NCBI GenBank assembly: GCA_023391635.1
Contig: JAEWAQ010000027.1
Location: 1-64,000, forward strand
DNA: 64,000 nucleotides
From: Bacillota bacterium
GTDB lineage: Bacteria > Bacillota > Bacilli > Paenibacillales > Paenibacillaceae
Direction of reading: 5' to 3'
The translations under genes were made by a program, and so were the position numbers. A model generated the notes under the pieces. It saw nothing but the letters and a program-made list of their open reading frames with translations. It had not been told where the DNA came from and searched no databases. The first letter of the stretch is position 1; the number at the start of each line of letters is the position of its first letter. Below, one piece after another: positions 40,961-50,494 of the stretch.

Positions 40961-43031
40961 AGATTTGCTGCTCGAAATCGGGCTGGAGGAAGTGCCTGCG
41001 CGTTTCGTTCGCGGGGCGATGGATCAACTCAAGGACAAGACCGAAAAATGGCTGGAGGCGAGCAGACTCACGTGCGATGAAGTGCGTGCCTATGCGACGC
41101 CGCGGCGGTTGACCGTTCACGTCGTCGGCCTCTCTGACAAGCAGGAAGACAGGAACGAAGAAGTGAAAGGTCCCGCCCGCAAGATCGCCCTGGACGAGAC
41201 GGGAGCCTGGAGCAAGGCGGCGCTCGGATTTTCCAGAAGCAACGGAGTGGAGCCGGACGCGCTGTTCTTCAAGGAACTGGGCGGCGTCGAATACGTGTAC
41301 GCGAACAAGAGCAGCAAAGGCGTGGAGACCGCCTCGCTGCTGCCGGATGCGTTGCCTGCGATCGTCACATCGCTGACATTCCCGAAGAATATGCGCTGGG
41401 GCTCTCACGAGCTGCGCTATGTGCGGCCGATTCGCTGGCTGGTCGCCTTGCATGGCGAGGATGTCGTGCCGTTCGAAATCGCGGGCGTCGCGTCGGGGCG
41501 CACCACGCGCGGCCATCGCTTCCTGGGCGCCGAGACGGAACTCGTTAGGCCCGCCGATTACGTAGACCAGTTGCGCAAGCAGCAGGTCATCGCCGACGTG
41601 GCGGAACGTGAAGCGGCGATTTTGCAAGGCATCCGAGAAATGTCGGAACAGCGGGGCTGGCAAATCGCGGTCAAGGAAGATTTGCTGGAAGAAGTGCTGT
41701 TCCTCGTCGAGACGCCGACCGTGCTCAGCGGTTCGTTCGATTCTGCGTTCCTGGACATTCCGCAGGACGTGCTCATCACGTCGATGAGGGAACACCAGCG
41801 GTATTTTCCGGTGCTCGACGCCGAAGGCAAGCTTCAGCCGCATTTCGTCACCGTGCGCAATGGCGACGCGCTGTCTTTGGACGTCGTGGCCAGGGGCAAC
41901 GAGAAAGTGCTTAGTGCCCGCCTGTCCGACGCCAAGTTCTTCTATGAAGAAGACAAGCGGCTCGCCATTGCCGATGCGATGGCGAAGCTCGAGAACGTCG
42001 TCTATCACGAAGAGCTCGGAACGGTGGCCGACAAAGTGAGGCGGATGCGCGCGATTGCCGACCAGCTTGCGCGGCATCTGCTCGCGAGCGACGACGTGAT
42101 CGCCGATGTCAGCCGGGCTGCCGATATTTGCAAATTCGACCTCGTGACCCAGATGGTCTACGAATTCCCTGAGCTGCAGGGGATTATGGGTGAAGACTAC
42201 GCGCTTAAGGCGGGAGAGCGGGACGCGGTAGCCCGCGCCATTCGCGAGCATTATTCGCCCCGTCACGCAGGAGATCGTCCGCCGGCGTCGCAGACCGGCG
42301 CGATCGTCGGCATCGCCGACAAGATCGACACGATCGTCGGCTGTTTCTCCATCGGCATCGTGCCGACCGGCTCGCAGGACCCGTATGCGCTGCGCCGCCA
42401 GGCGGCCGGCATCGTATCCACGATCCTCGAGCATCGCATGGAGCTGACGCTGCCTGCGCTGTTCGACATCGCCTTCGAAGTTCTTGGCGCTCGAAGCTTC
42501 AAGCGGGAATTGTACGACATCCGCCGCGATTTGGAGGAGTTTTTCTCGCTGCGGGTGAAGAATGTGCTGGCCGAACAGGAGATTCGTTACGACGTGATCG
42601 ATGCCGTGCTCGGTTCAGGGAACAGCGACGTCCGCCGAACGCTGCTGCGAGCGCATGCTTTGCAGAAGCAAGCGGCAGCGGATGCGACCGCATTCAAGCC
42701 GGCCGTCGAAGCGTTCAACCGGGTTTGCAATTTGGCAGCCAAGTCGGAATCCCGTCAGGTCGATGCCCTGCTGTTCGCGGATCCGGCGGAAGGAGCGCTG
42801 TTCGAAGCTTGGCAGGCAGCGCATGGCGCCTATCTGACGGCCGTCGCCGAGGCGCGAATGGACGATGCCTTATCGGCGCTTGCATCGCTGAGCGATCGGA
42901 TCGCAGCTTACTTCGAAGCTGTCATGGTCATGGCGGAAGATCAGGCCGTACGCAGCAACCGGCTGGCGGTGCTCGGCTTGATCGCGGACGATATCCAATC
43001 GTTCGCGGATTTCTCCAAGTTGGTCGGGTAG
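40953..43031 (+). CDS. glyS: Glycine-tRNA ligase beta subunit
   Basis: The 692-residue beta subunit, which binds the tRNA and helps catalysis. Recognisable are the start DLLLEIGLEEVPARFV, the central FPKNMRWG, the GHRFLG block, VLITSMREHQRYFPVLD, an HD-like region NVVYHEELGTVADKVRR, and the C-terminal anticodon-binding region. ATG 40953 follows GGAGCGGAGGT. Length is as expected. Confidence 0.97.
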   Translation: MPKDLLLEIGLEEVPARFVRGAMDQLKDKTEKWLEASRLTCDEVRAYATPRRLTVHVVGLSDKQEDRNEEVKGPARKIALDETGAWSKAALGFSRSNGVEPDALFFKELGGVEYVYANKSSKGVETASLLPDALPAIVTSLTFPKNMRWGSHELRYVRPIRWLVALHGEDVVPFEIAGVASGRTTRGHRFLGAETELVRPADYVDQLRKQQVIADVAEREAAILQGIREMSEQRGWQIAVKEDLLEEVLFLVETPTVLSGSFDSAFLDIPQDVLITSMREHQRYFPVLDAEGKLQPHFVTVRNGDALSLDVVARGNEKVLSARLSDAKFFYEEDKRLAIADAMAKLENVVYHEELGTVADKVRRMRAIADQLARHLLASDDVIADVSRAADICKFDLVTQMVYEFPELQGIMGEDYALKAGERDAVARAIREHYSPRHAGDRPPASQTGAIVGIADKIDTIVGCFSIGIVPTGSQDPYALRRQAAGIVSTILEHRMELTLPALFDIAFEVLGARSFKRELYDIRRDLEEFFSLRVKNVLAEQEIRYDVIDAVLGSGNSDVRRTLLRAHALQKQAAADATAFKPAVEAFNRVCNLAAKSESRQVDALLFADPAEGALFEAWQAAHGAYLTAVAEARMDDALSALASLSDRIAAYFEAVMVMAEDQAVRSNRLAVLGLIADDIQSFADFSKLVG

Positions 43032-43046
43032 CGGGGGACGGCCATC

Positions 43047-43850
43047 ATGCATAAGAGCGCTGTTGTTTATGTCGTGTCCGATTCCGCGGGAGATACCGGG
43101 GAACTCGCTGTGCGCGCCGCGGCGGCGCAATTCCATCCGCTGCCGGTGCAGATCCGCCGCGCCGCCTTCATTCAATCGGCCGAGAGCATCGATGGCGTGC
43201 TGGCGGCGGCAGCGGAAGACGAAGGCATCGTGCTCTATACGCTCGTGATCCCCGGGCTGCGCGACCACATGATCGCGGAAGCGGCCCGCCGCAGCGTCGC
43301 GGCGATCGACTTGCTCGGCTCGCTCATCGATCGCCTGGAAGCGCGATTCGGGCGCGAATCCCGCCATCAACCAGGACTGAATCACGTGCTGGATGCCGAT
43401 TATTTCCGCAAGGTGGAGGCAGTGGAATTCGCCGTCCGCTATGATGACGCCCGGGATGTCACCGGCATTTATAAGGCGGATATCGTGCTCGTCGGCGTAT
43501 CCCGAACGTCCAAGACGCCGCTCTCGATGGTGCTGGCGCACAAGATGTTCAAAGTGGCGAACGTGCCGCTCGTGCCAGAGCTCGTGCCGCCCAAGGAATT
43601 GTTCGCCGTACCGCCGCACAAAGTGGTCGGGCTAACGATCAACACGGATGCGCTGAACGCGATCCGCAAAGAACGGCTGAAGGCGCTTGGTTTGCCGGAT
43701 ACGGCTTCCTACGCGACAACCGAGCGGATCGGCATCGAGTTGAAGCATGCGCATGAAGTCATGTCGCGTATCGGCTGCGTCGTCATCGACGTGTCGAACA
43801 AGGCCGTGGAGGAAACCGCCAGCTTGATTCTGGAACGTTTCCGTCAATAA
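43047..43850 (+). CDS. yqfL: Pyruvate, phosphate dikinase / PEP synthase regulatory protein
   Basis: A 267-residue DUF299/PPSR-family protein, a bifunctional kinase/phosphorylase that acts on PPDK or PEP synthase. Visible are VVYVVSDSAGDTGELAVRAA at the N-terminus, the P-loop GVSRTSKTPLSMVLAHKMFKV-type motif (residues about 149-160) and NVPLVPELVPPKELF. It lies in the usual B. subtilis order after glyS, except that ccpN (yqzB), which normally lies between, is absent. It ends at a clear terminator. Confidence 0.93.
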   Translation: MHKSAVVYVVSDSAGDTGELAVRAAAAQFHPLPVQIRRAAFIQSAESIDGVLAAAAEDEGIVLYTLVIPGLRDHMIAEAARRSVAAIDLLGSLIDRLEARFGRESRHQPGLNHVLDADYFRKVEAVEFAVRYDDARDVTGIYKADIVLVGVSRTSKTPLSMVLAHKMFKVANVPLVPELVPPKELFAVPPHKVVGLTINTDALNAIRKERLKALGLPDTASYATTERIGIELKHAHEVMSRIGCVVIDVSNKAVEETASLILERFRQ

Positions 43851-43879
43851 TTATTCCGTCAATCATTCTCGCTTTGGCC

Positions 43880-43908
43880 GCACCGTTGTCCGCCGCAACG
43901 GTGCTTTT
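43880..43908 (+). terminator. Terminator after yqfL
   Basis: Nine-base stem GCACCGTTG/CAACGGTGC, loop TCCGCCG and TTTT. Confidence 0.85.
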
Positions 43909-44027
43909 GCCGCTCTTGCGCGGGTCATGCTTGAAAATTCAAAAAGTGTTCGGAAGGATTTCCGGGCTCGTTGCCGTATATAATAACCATTCGGAACTCA
44001 TGACGTTGCACCGGTGGTGATCCTGGC

Positions 44028-44498
44028 ATGATGCCGCAGCGGAATCGGGTCGTGGTCGACGGCGACGCCTGTCCGGTCAAGTCTGAAATCGCCCATGTCG
44101 TTCGGTCTTGCGGGGCCACGGCGGTGATGGTGTCCAGCCATGCGCACGTGCTGACGCCGGAAGAGGCGGTCACCGTCGTAACCGTCGATGCCAGCGATCA
44201 GGCGGCAGACTTGTACATCGCCAACATGCTGACTTCCCGCGACGTGCTGGTGACGGGCGACTACGGCCTTGCGGCGATCGGGCTGTCGCGCGGGGCTGCG
44301 GTGCTGACGCCGCGCGGCAAGGAAATCCGCGACGAAGATATCGGCGGCCTGCTGGAGCAGCGCCACTGGTCGGCCAAGCTGCGGCGCGGAGGCAAGCGGA
44401 CCAAGGGGCCGCCCGCTTTCACGAGCGAGGACAGGGTCAGATTTCTGCAAAAACTGACAGCACTCTTGCGGAAGTTGCAGGAGAATCGGGGCGAGTAG
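44028..44498 (+). CDS. yqxD: YaiI/YqxD family protein (DUF188)
   Basis: A 156-residue protein with the DUF188 signatures VVVDGDACPVKSEI, TVDASDQAADLYIANML, DVLVTGDYGLAA and TPRGKEI. The conserved Asp residues resemble a PIN-like nuclease fold; function is unproven. It lies directly before dnaG as in B. subtilis. A TATAAT at 43979-43984 may serve as its -10 box, with a poor -35. Two adjacent ATG codons (44028, 44031) are possible starts. Confidence 0.92.
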   Translation: MMPQRNRVVVDGDACPVKSEIAHVVRSCGATAVMVSSHAHVLTPEEAVTVVTVDASDQAADLYIANMLTSRDVLVTGDYGLAAIGLSRGAAVLTPRGKEIRDEDIGGLLEQRHWSAKLRRGGKRTKGPPAFTSEDRVRFLQKLTALLRKLQENRGE

Positions 44499-44538
44499 CG
44501 AATTGTATTACGTGCGTTAAAGATAGGTGGTTCAGTTT

Positions 44539-46386
44539 ATGAATACCGGCGCAATTCCGCAGACGGTCATCGACGAAGTGCTCCGGCGGCATGAGATCGC
44601 CGAGACGGTGGGCAAATACGTGCACCTGTCGAAGAACGGCAAGTATCTCAAGGGTCTGTGTCCGTTTCATTCGGAGAAAACGCCGTCTTTTACGGTAACG
44701 CCCGAGAAGAACATCTTCTATTGCTACGGCTGCGGCAAGGGCGGCAACGTCATCAAGTTCGTCATGGAGTTGGAAGGGGAGACGTTTCCCGAAGCCGTGA
44801 AGCGTTTGGCGGAAGAAGCAGGCATTCCCGTGACTTGGACGACCGGGCAGCCCGAAGAGCCGACACCGCAGCAGAGAGAACGCCAAAGGTTGATCGAAGC
44901 CCACGCCCATGCTGCCAAACTGTATCATTACGTGCTCCGGAATACGGAAGTCGGCATCGCCGCCATGGACTATTTGCGATCCCGCGGCTTTAACGACAAG
45001 ATGATCGAGACATTCGGCATCGGATACGCGCCTGCTCGCTGGGATACGTTAACCCGGGCGCTGGAGCGGCAAGGCTACGACTTGACGGAGATGGAACGCG
45101 GCGGCTTGTTGTCGCGCAGGAACGAAGGAGACGGCTTCGTGGACCGGTTCAGGGACCGGATCATGTTCCCCATCGAGGACGGAGAGGGACACATCGTCGC
45201 ATTCGCGGGCCGATTGCTCTCCGACGGGCAGCCCAAATATTTGAACTCGCCGGAATCCCCGTTGTTTAACAAGAGCCGGACGCTGTATCGGTTGCATCAG
45301 GCGCGGTCTGCCATCCGCAAAAGCCGACAGGTCGTCCTGTTCGAAGGCTACGTCGACTGCATCAAAGCGTGGTCGGCAGGCGTTGCGAACGGTGTGGCGT
45401 CGATGGGGACGGCGCTTACGAACGATCATGCGGCGGTGCTGCGCAGATTTGCAGAGGAGGCGATCGTGTGCTACGACGGGGACGGGGCTGGCCAGGCTGC
45501 CGCCCACAAAAGCATCCCGCTGCTCGAATCGGCAGGACTGAACGTACGGATCGGGATGATCCCGGGGAGGATGGATCCGGATGAATACATCATGGAGAAC
45601 GGACCGGAAGCGTTCGTTCGGGAATGCGTGGACGGCGCGGTTTCAGCCATTAAATTTCAGCTTATTTATTTAAGGAAATCCCATATACTCTCAGAAGAAG
45701 ATGGGAAAATCCGTTATTTGCGCGAAGCGGTGAAGCTGGTGGCAGGGCGCGATTCTCCGACGGAGCGTGAAGTACTGCTCAAGGACTTGGCCCAAGAGTT
45801 CGACGTATCGCTCGATACGCTGAAACAAGAGGTGTCCGGCATTCTTCGCGCACAGGAGAAAATGGCAAACCCCGGGGATATTCCTGGCGGTACGTGGAAT
45901 AATGAATGGAATGACAGGAGAAATTCCGCCAAACTCCCGAATATTCCGCCTGCTTACGTATCGGCCGAACGCCATTTGCTCAGCTGGATGATGCAGGATG
46001 CCGATACGTGCGCGGTTGTACAGGAGAAGCTGGGCGACAGCTTTCAGGTGGAGAATCACGCGGCACTTGCTGCTTACTTATATGCGTATTACGCGGAAGG
46101 TCACGAGCCGGATATCGGGCGATTCACCAGCTTTTTGCAGGATGATCGTCTGGAACGGGCTGCGACTGCGATCGCGCTGATGGAAGTGCCATTCGGCGAA
46201 CGGGAATTCGAGGATTGCCTGCGAACTGTCAGCATTACCGCCTTAACCCGGGAAATTGATCGCAGCAGGGAAGCGTTGCATCGTGCCGAACGGGCAGGGG
46301 ATCCCCTGCAGGCCGCACAAATTTTAACAGAGATTATTGCCCTGGAAAAAAAGCGCAAAGACAGGCAACGCGCAGGCGGTTTCTAG
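44539..46386 (+). CDS. dnaG: DNA primase
   Basis: A 615-residue primase that makes RNA primers for replication. The N-terminal CHC2 zinc finger reads LCPFHSEKTPSF and FYCYGCGKGGN. The TOPRIM core has LFEGYVDCIKA and CYDGDGAGQAA. The C-terminal DnaB-interacting helical domain is present. I start at ATG 44539 (MNTGAIPQTVIDEV) behind AGGTGG; an in-frame GTG at 44527 overlaps the Shine-Dalgarno sequence. It is followed by sigA after 16 bases, the conserved macromolecular synthesis arrangement. Confidence 0.96.
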   Translation: MNTGAIPQTVIDEVLRRHEIAETVGKYVHLSKNGKYLKGLCPFHSEKTPSFTVTPEKNIFYCYGCGKGGNVIKFVMELEGETFPEAVKRLAEEAGIPVTWTTGQPEEPTPQQRERQRLIEAHAHAAKLYHYVLRNTEVGIAAMDYLRSRGFNDKMIETFGIGYAPARWDTLTRALERQGYDLTEMERGGLLSRRNEGDGFVDRFRDRIMFPIEDGEGHIVAFAGRLLSDGQPKYLNSPESPLFNKSRTLYRLHQARSAIRKSRQVVLFEGYVDCIKAWSAGVANGVASMGTALTNDHAAVLRRFAEEAIVCYDGDGAGQAAAHKSIPLLESAGLNVRIGMIPGRMDPDEYIMENGPEAFVRECVDGAVSAIKFQLIYLRKSHILSEEDGKIRYLREAVKLVAGRDSPTEREVLLKDLAQEFDVSLDTLKQEVSGILRAQEKMANPGDIPGGTWNNEWNDRRNSAKLPNIPPAYVSAERHLLSWMMQDADTCAVVQEKLGDSFQVENHAALAAYLYAYYAEGHEPDIGRFTSFLQDDRLERAATAIALMEVPFGEREFEDCLRTVSITALTREIDRSREALHRAERAGDPLQAAQILTEIIALEKKRKDRQRAGGF

Positions 46387-46402
46387 GAGGAGGGAGTCGG
46401 AA

Positions 46403-47527
46403 ATGACGAACGATCAACATACCGGGCTTGAGGCGGAGTTGACGCTCGAACAAGTCAAGATGCAACTGTTCGAGCAAGGCAAGAAGAAATCTTCCCTGAC
46501 CTATAAAGACATCATGGAGAAGCTGTCTCCATTCGACCAGGATGCGGATCAGATCGACGAGTTTTTCGAACAGCTCGCCGATCAAGGCATCGAAGTGCTG
46601 AACGACCATGACGAACAAGGCCCGCACGGCGAGGACGACGAGCATGGGGAATTCCATTTTGACGATGATCTGTCGTTGCCGCCCGGCATCAAGATTAACG
46701 ATCCCGTGCGCATGTACTTGAAGGAAATCGGCCGGGTGCCGTTGCTCGGCGCCGACGACGAAGTGGAGCTCGCCAAAAAAATCGAGATCGGCGGCTTCGA
46801 AGCGGAAGAAGCGAAGAAACGGCTTGCGGAAGCCAACCTTCGTCTTGTCGTGAGCATCGCCAAGCGCTACGTCGGCCGGGGCATGCTGTTCCTTGATTTG
46901 ATCCAGGAAGGCAATATGGGATTGCTGAAAGCCGTCGAGAAATTCGACCATTTGAAAGGCTTCAAGTTCAGCACCTATGCAACCTGGTGGATTCGGCAAG
47001 CGATCACGCGCGCTATCGCGGATCAAGCGCGGACAATCCGGATTCCCGTCCACATGGTCGAGACGATCAACAAGCTGATCCGCGTATCCCGGCAATTGCT
47101 GCAGGAGCTCGGCCGCGAACCGACGCCGGAAGAGATCGCCGAACAGATGGAATTGAGCGTGGACAAAGTCCGCGAGATCATGAAGATCGCCCAGGAACCG
47201 GTATCGCTCGAGACGCCGATCGGCGAGGAAGACGATTCGCATCTCGGCGATTTTATCGAAGACCAAGATGCGCTCGCTCCCGCGGACGCCGCCGCTTACG
47301 AATTGCTGAAGGAACAACTGGAGGACGTGCTCGACACGTTGACGGAGCGGGAAGAAAACGTGCTCCGCTTGCGCTTCGGACTCGACGACGGACGAACGCG
47401 CACGCTGGAAGAAGTGGGCAAAGTTTTCGGCGTTACGCGCGAGCGGATTCGGCAGATCGAAGCCAAGGCGCTGCGCAAGCTCCGTCACCCGAGCCGCAGC
47501 AAAAGACTGAAAGATTTTCTCGAATAA
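46403..47527 (+). CDS. sigA: RNA polymerase primary sigma factor SigA (RpoD)
   Basis: A 374-residue sigma-70. It has region 1.1 at the N-terminus (MQLFEQGKKKSSLTYKDIME and following), region 1.2 starting DPVRMYLKEIGRVPLL, region 2 with GNMGLLKAVEKFDH and FSTYATWWIRQAITRAI, and region 4.2 with FGVTRERIRQIEAKALRKLR. It ends RSKRLKDFLE as in Bacilli. ATG 46403 follows AGGAGGAGGG. A terminator follows directly. Confidence 0.98.
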   Translation: MTNDQHTGLEAELTLEQVKMQLFEQGKKKSSLTYKDIMEKLSPFDQDADQIDEFFEQLADQGIEVLNDHDEQGPHGEDDEHGEFHFDDDLSLPPGIKINDPVRMYLKEIGRVPLLGADDEVELAKKIEIGGFEAEEAKKRLAEANLRLVVSIAKRYVGRGMLFLDLIQEGNMGLLKAVEKFDHLKGFKFSTYATWWIRQAITRAIADQARTIRIPVHMVETINKLIRVSRQLLQELGREPTPEEIAEQMELSVDKVREIMKIAQEPVSLETPIGEEDDSHLGDFIEDQDALAPADAAAYELLKEQLEDVLDTLTEREENVLRLRFGLDDGRTRTLEEVGKVFGVTRERIRQIEAKALRKLRHPSRSKRLKDFLE

Positions 47528-47548
47528 GTCGATATAGAAAATATCGAG

Positions 47549-47579
47549 GCCTTCCGCCCTCAGAGGCTCGAAGGCTTTT
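47549..47579 (+). terminator. Terminator after sigA
   Basis: GCCTTC (47549-47554) pairs with GAAGGC (47570-47575), followed by TTTT. A smaller hairpin GATAT/ATATC lies just upstream at 47531-47545. Confidence 0.65.
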
Positions 47580-47605
47580 CTGTTGCTTACCGGGAGGAAT
47601 GGCCG

Positions 47606-48445
47606 ATGCCGGCGCTCGGCAATGATGAGAAACGCAAGTTTATCGTGAATGAAATCGAAGCTTGGCGCAGAAGCAAGCTGTTGCCGGAGCATTATTGCGA
47701 CTTCCTGCAGAATCTGTATCTGGATGATCTGACCGATCGCCCCAAGGGAGCGGTGGAGAAGGTCGTTCGATCCATTGAACACGCCTCTCGGAAGAAGTGG
47801 ATCCTTTATATTGGAATATTTGCCTTGATCTGCTTGGTTACACTTCATTTTAGCGTGTTTCCCTTGCCATTGCAAATCGCCGTGGTCGGTCTGGTGACGA
47901 CCGGATTCGTCGCATTGGGCGGCATGTGGCGGGAACCGCATCCGATCAGAGCGCTGTTCGCCATGGGCGGCGGCATGCTGTTCCTGTTCGGTACGGGAGC
48001 GGTCATTTTGCGATTGCACGGCTGGGATGATGGAGCCGGTCCGATCGTGCTGCTCGGCGTCTGCGCGGCTTTGTGCATTGTCTGCGGACTGCTCTTGCGC
48101 TTGCCGCTCATCCATTGGATGGGATGGCTGTCGCTTGTGGCTTTGTACGCGAAGCTGCTGATCCGGCACATTCCGGAACCTTCGTGGGCCCAGACGCAAA
48201 TCTTCTGGATTCCTGCCGCGCTGCTGTTCTTATGGTTGGCATGGTTTCTGCATGTTCGTTTCCGGTCGGTCGGGGCGGTGCTGTTCGGGACCGGACTGAT
48301 CGTCTGGTATATGCCGGAACTGCAAGGCGTGCTCGGAGGCGTGCCTGCGGAATGGGTACAGGCCGGATTTCTGGGCAAAACAATCATGATGGGGCTCGGA
48401 TTGTTCCGGCTCCGCAAACAATGGACGGAATGGGTCGTGAAATAA
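47606..48445 (+). CDS. Multi-spanning membrane protein, DUF2157-like start
   Basis: A 279-residue protein starting behind GGGAGGA. The first 50 residues are soluble (NEIEAWRRSKLLPEHYCDFL), resembling the helical start of DUF2157-type proteins. From residue 68 it has about seven hydrophobic segments (for example WILYIGIFALICLVTLHF). No catalytic motif is visible. In B. subtilis this interval between sigA and trmK holds other genes including cccA; here only this membrane protein is present. It may be co-transcribed with trmK, four bases downstream. Confidence 0.8.
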   Translation: MPALGNDEKRKFIVNEIEAWRRSKLLPEHYCDFLQNLYLDDLTDRPKGAVEKVVRSIEHASRKKWILYIGIFALICLVTLHFSVFPLPLQIAVVGLVTTGFVALGGMWREPHPIRALFAMGGGMLFLFGTGAVILRLHGWDDGAGPIVLLGVCAALCIVCGLLLRLPLIHWMGWLSLVALYAKLLIRHIPEPSWAQTQIFWIPAALLFLWLAWFLHVRFRSVGAVLFGTGLIVWYMPELQGVLGGVPAEWVQAGFLGKTIMMGLGLFRLRKQWTEWVVK

Positions 48446-48448
48446 ACC

Positions 48449-49261
48449 TTGCATAATGAACAGGATCAGGACATAGCGGAAATCAAGTTGTCCCGCCGTT
48501 TGCGCAAGCTTGCCGATTGGGTGCCCAGTGGCGCCCGCATGGCGGATATCGGGACGGATCATGCGCTGCTTCCGGTATACTTGGCTGCCGGTGGGAAGAT
48601 CGACTTCGCGGTGGCCGGGGACGTGCATGCGGGGCCGGTCGAAGCGGCCAAACGACAAGTCGCGTCGGCAGGTTTGTCCGCACGGATCAACGTTCGGCAC
48701 GGAGATGGCTTGTCGGTGCTGAACGCGGGCGAAGTCGATACCGTTTGCATCGCGGGGATGGGCGGCGGCTTGATCGTCCGACTGCTTGACGCGGCAGGCG
48801 ATCGGCTGGCAAGCGTTCATACGCTTGTGCTGTCTCCGCACGGGGCGGAGGATGCCGTTCGCCGCTGGCTCATGGAGCGAAAGTTCCTGCTCGATCGTGA
48901 GCTGTTGCTGGAGGAAGACGGTGTTATCTACACGCTGTTAAGGGCGATTCGGGCGGACGGGGCCATGGATGCTGAAGAACGTACCCGCGCCCAATATGAC
49001 GAGAAAGTTATGACGCCCTGCGTCAACTCGGTTTCACTGCGGTTATTGTTGGAGATGGGGCCGCTGTTGCTGCGGGAAGGCGGAAACGAATTTCGCCGGA
49101 AATGGGAGCAAGAGGCGGATAAGCGCGAGAAGATCGTACGGCAAATGCGGCAGTCGAGCGGAGCGGATGTCGCGGACAAAATCGCGCAATGGGAAGCTGA
49201 CATTGCGGAAATTCGGGAGGTGCTCGCATGCTTGCAAGAGGAGAAACCGTCGTTCAGCTGA
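48449..49261 (+). CDS. trmK: tRNA (adenine(22)-N1)-methyltransferase
   Basis: A 270-residue SAM methyltransferase that makes m1A22 in tRNA. Family markers: KLSRRLRKLADWVPSGARMADIGTDHALLPVYLA with the SAM loop (the stretch begins at about residue 13), GDVHAGPVEAAKRQV, GDGLSVL, TVCIAGMGGGLIVRLL and LSPHGAEDAVRRWL. The start codon is uncertain: TTG 48449 is used here, but TTG 48488 close to KLSRRL is possible and neither has a strong Shine-Dalgarno sequence. yqfO starts 34 bases before its end. Confidence 0.9.
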   Translation: MHNEQDQDIAEIKLSRRLRKLADWVPSGARMADIGTDHALLPVYLAAGGKIDFAVAGDVHAGPVEAAKRQVASAGLSARINVRHGDGLSVLNAGEVDTVCIAGMGGGLIVRLLDAAGDRLASVHTLVLSPHGAEDAVRRWLMERKFLLDRELLLEEDGVIYTLLRAIRADGAMDAEERTRAQYDEKVMTPCVNSVSLRLLLEMGPLLLREGGNEFRRKWEQEADKREKIVRQMRQSSGADVADKIAQWEADIAEIREVLACLQEEKPSFS

Positions 49262-50343
49262 TGGAGCGCCTGGCACCCAGGCATTATGCCGAGCCTGACG
49301 ACAAGATCGGCCTGCAGGTCGGCTCGCTGCGCAAGGAAGTGTCGCGCGTGCTCGTCGCCCTCGACGTGACGCGCGAAGTCGTGGGGGAAGCGGCGGAGGT
49401 CGGAGCGGAGCTTATTATCGCTCATCATGCGGTCATCTACCGGCCGCTTGCGCACTTGCAGACGGATACCCCGGCAGGTGCGCTGGCTGCCGAACTTTTG
49501 CGCCGGGATATAGCGGTATACATCGCTCATACGAATCTGGATTCGGCCGAAGGCGGGATGAACGACTGGATGGCGGACGTCTTGTCGCTCACGGATCGCA
49601 AGGTGCTGCGGGAGGCGCATACCGACAAGCTGTTCAAGCTGGCGGTATTCGTGCCGGAAGAGCACCATGCGGCGGTCCGCGATGCACTGTTTCGCGCCGG
49701 CGCCGGCTGGATCGGCAACTACAGCCATTGCAGCTTCACGACGGAAGGAATCGGGACGTTCTTGCCGCGGGAAGGCAGCGATCCTTATATCGGCAAGCAG
49801 GGGAAGCTGGAGACGGTGGCGGAGAAGCGCATCGAGACGGTCGTACCGCAGAGTGCGCTCAAATCGGTCGTGTCCGCCATGCTGAAAGCCCATCCTTACG
49901 AAGAGGTGGCCTATGACGTGTACCCGATGGATTTGAAGGGCCGTTCGTTCGGCCTCGGGCGCGTCGGCAAGCTTGCTGAGGCGGAGAGCCTGGACGCCTT
50001 CGCCGAACGGGTCAAGCAAGCGTTCGACGTGCCGTTCGTCCGCGTCGTCGGCGCGGGTGACAAGCCGATTCGCAAAGTGGCGGTGTTGGGCGGAGCCGGT
50101 TCGCGATTCGTGAGCCAAGCGCAGTTCGCCGGAGCCGACGTGCTCGTCACCGGGGACATCGATTACCATACGGCGCATGACGCCGCCGCGGCCGGCATCG
50201 CGCTCGTCGATCCGGGCCATAACGCGGAGAAGATCATGAAGGTGAAAGTCGCTGAATGGCTGCAGCGGCATTTGACGGAGCAAGGGTACGCGACCGAAGC
50301 GATCGCATCGCAAGTCGATACGGAGCCGTTCCGCTTGCGGTAG
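49228..50343 (+). CDS. yqfO: Nif3-like dinuclear metal center protein (YqfO)
   Basis: A 371-residue YqfO/NIF3 family protein. The N-terminal half has the metal-binding IIAHHAVIYRPLAHLQT and YIAHTNLDSAEGGMNDW. A PII/CutA1-like insertion follows (KLAVFVPEEHHAAVRDAL to about 230), then the C-terminal half with VAVLGGAGSRFV and VLVTGDIDYHTAHDAAAAG and LVDPGHNAE. ATG 49228 follows GGGAGGTG inside trmK, implying coupled translation. The family has been called GTP cyclohydrolase 1 type 2, but the reaction is not settled. Confidence 0.93.
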   Translation: MLARGETVVQLMERLAPRHYAEPDDKIGLQVGSLRKEVSRVLVALDVTREVVGEAAEVGAELIIAHHAVIYRPLAHLQTDTPAGALAAELLRRDIAVYIAHTNLDSAEGGMNDWMADVLSLTDRKVLREAHTDKLFKLAVFVPEEHHAAVRDALFRAGAGWIGNYSHCSFTTEGIGTFLPREGSDPYIGKQGKLETVAEKRIETVVPQSALKSVVSAMLKAHPYEEVAYDVYPMDLKGRSFGLGRVGKLAEAESLDAFAERVKQAFDVPFVRVVGAGDKPIRKVAVLGGAGSRFVSQAQFAGADVLVTGDIDYHTAHDAAAAGIALVDPGHNAEKIMKVKVAEWLQRHLTEQGYATEAIASQVDTEPFRLR

Positions 50344-50459
50344 CTCGCTGACCCCGCTGTGGTGGGCGGACAGAGGGCAGGCGAGGAAACAGAGGAACCC
50401 CGGTGCGCTAATGCTGGCAGACGGCGGGCATGAGAGCAAGACGTCGGAAGTAACTACCG

Positions 50460-50488
50460 TTGTGATTCGGCGCGATTCGCGTTATACT
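50460..50488 (+). promoter_or_regulatory. SigA promoter for rnpB
   Basis: TTGTGA (50460-50465) and TATACT (50483-50488) with a 17-base spacer. The predicted start of the RNA is about 50495, which coincides with the 5' strand of helix P1. Confidence 0.75.
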
Positions 50489-50494
50489 AGAGGC

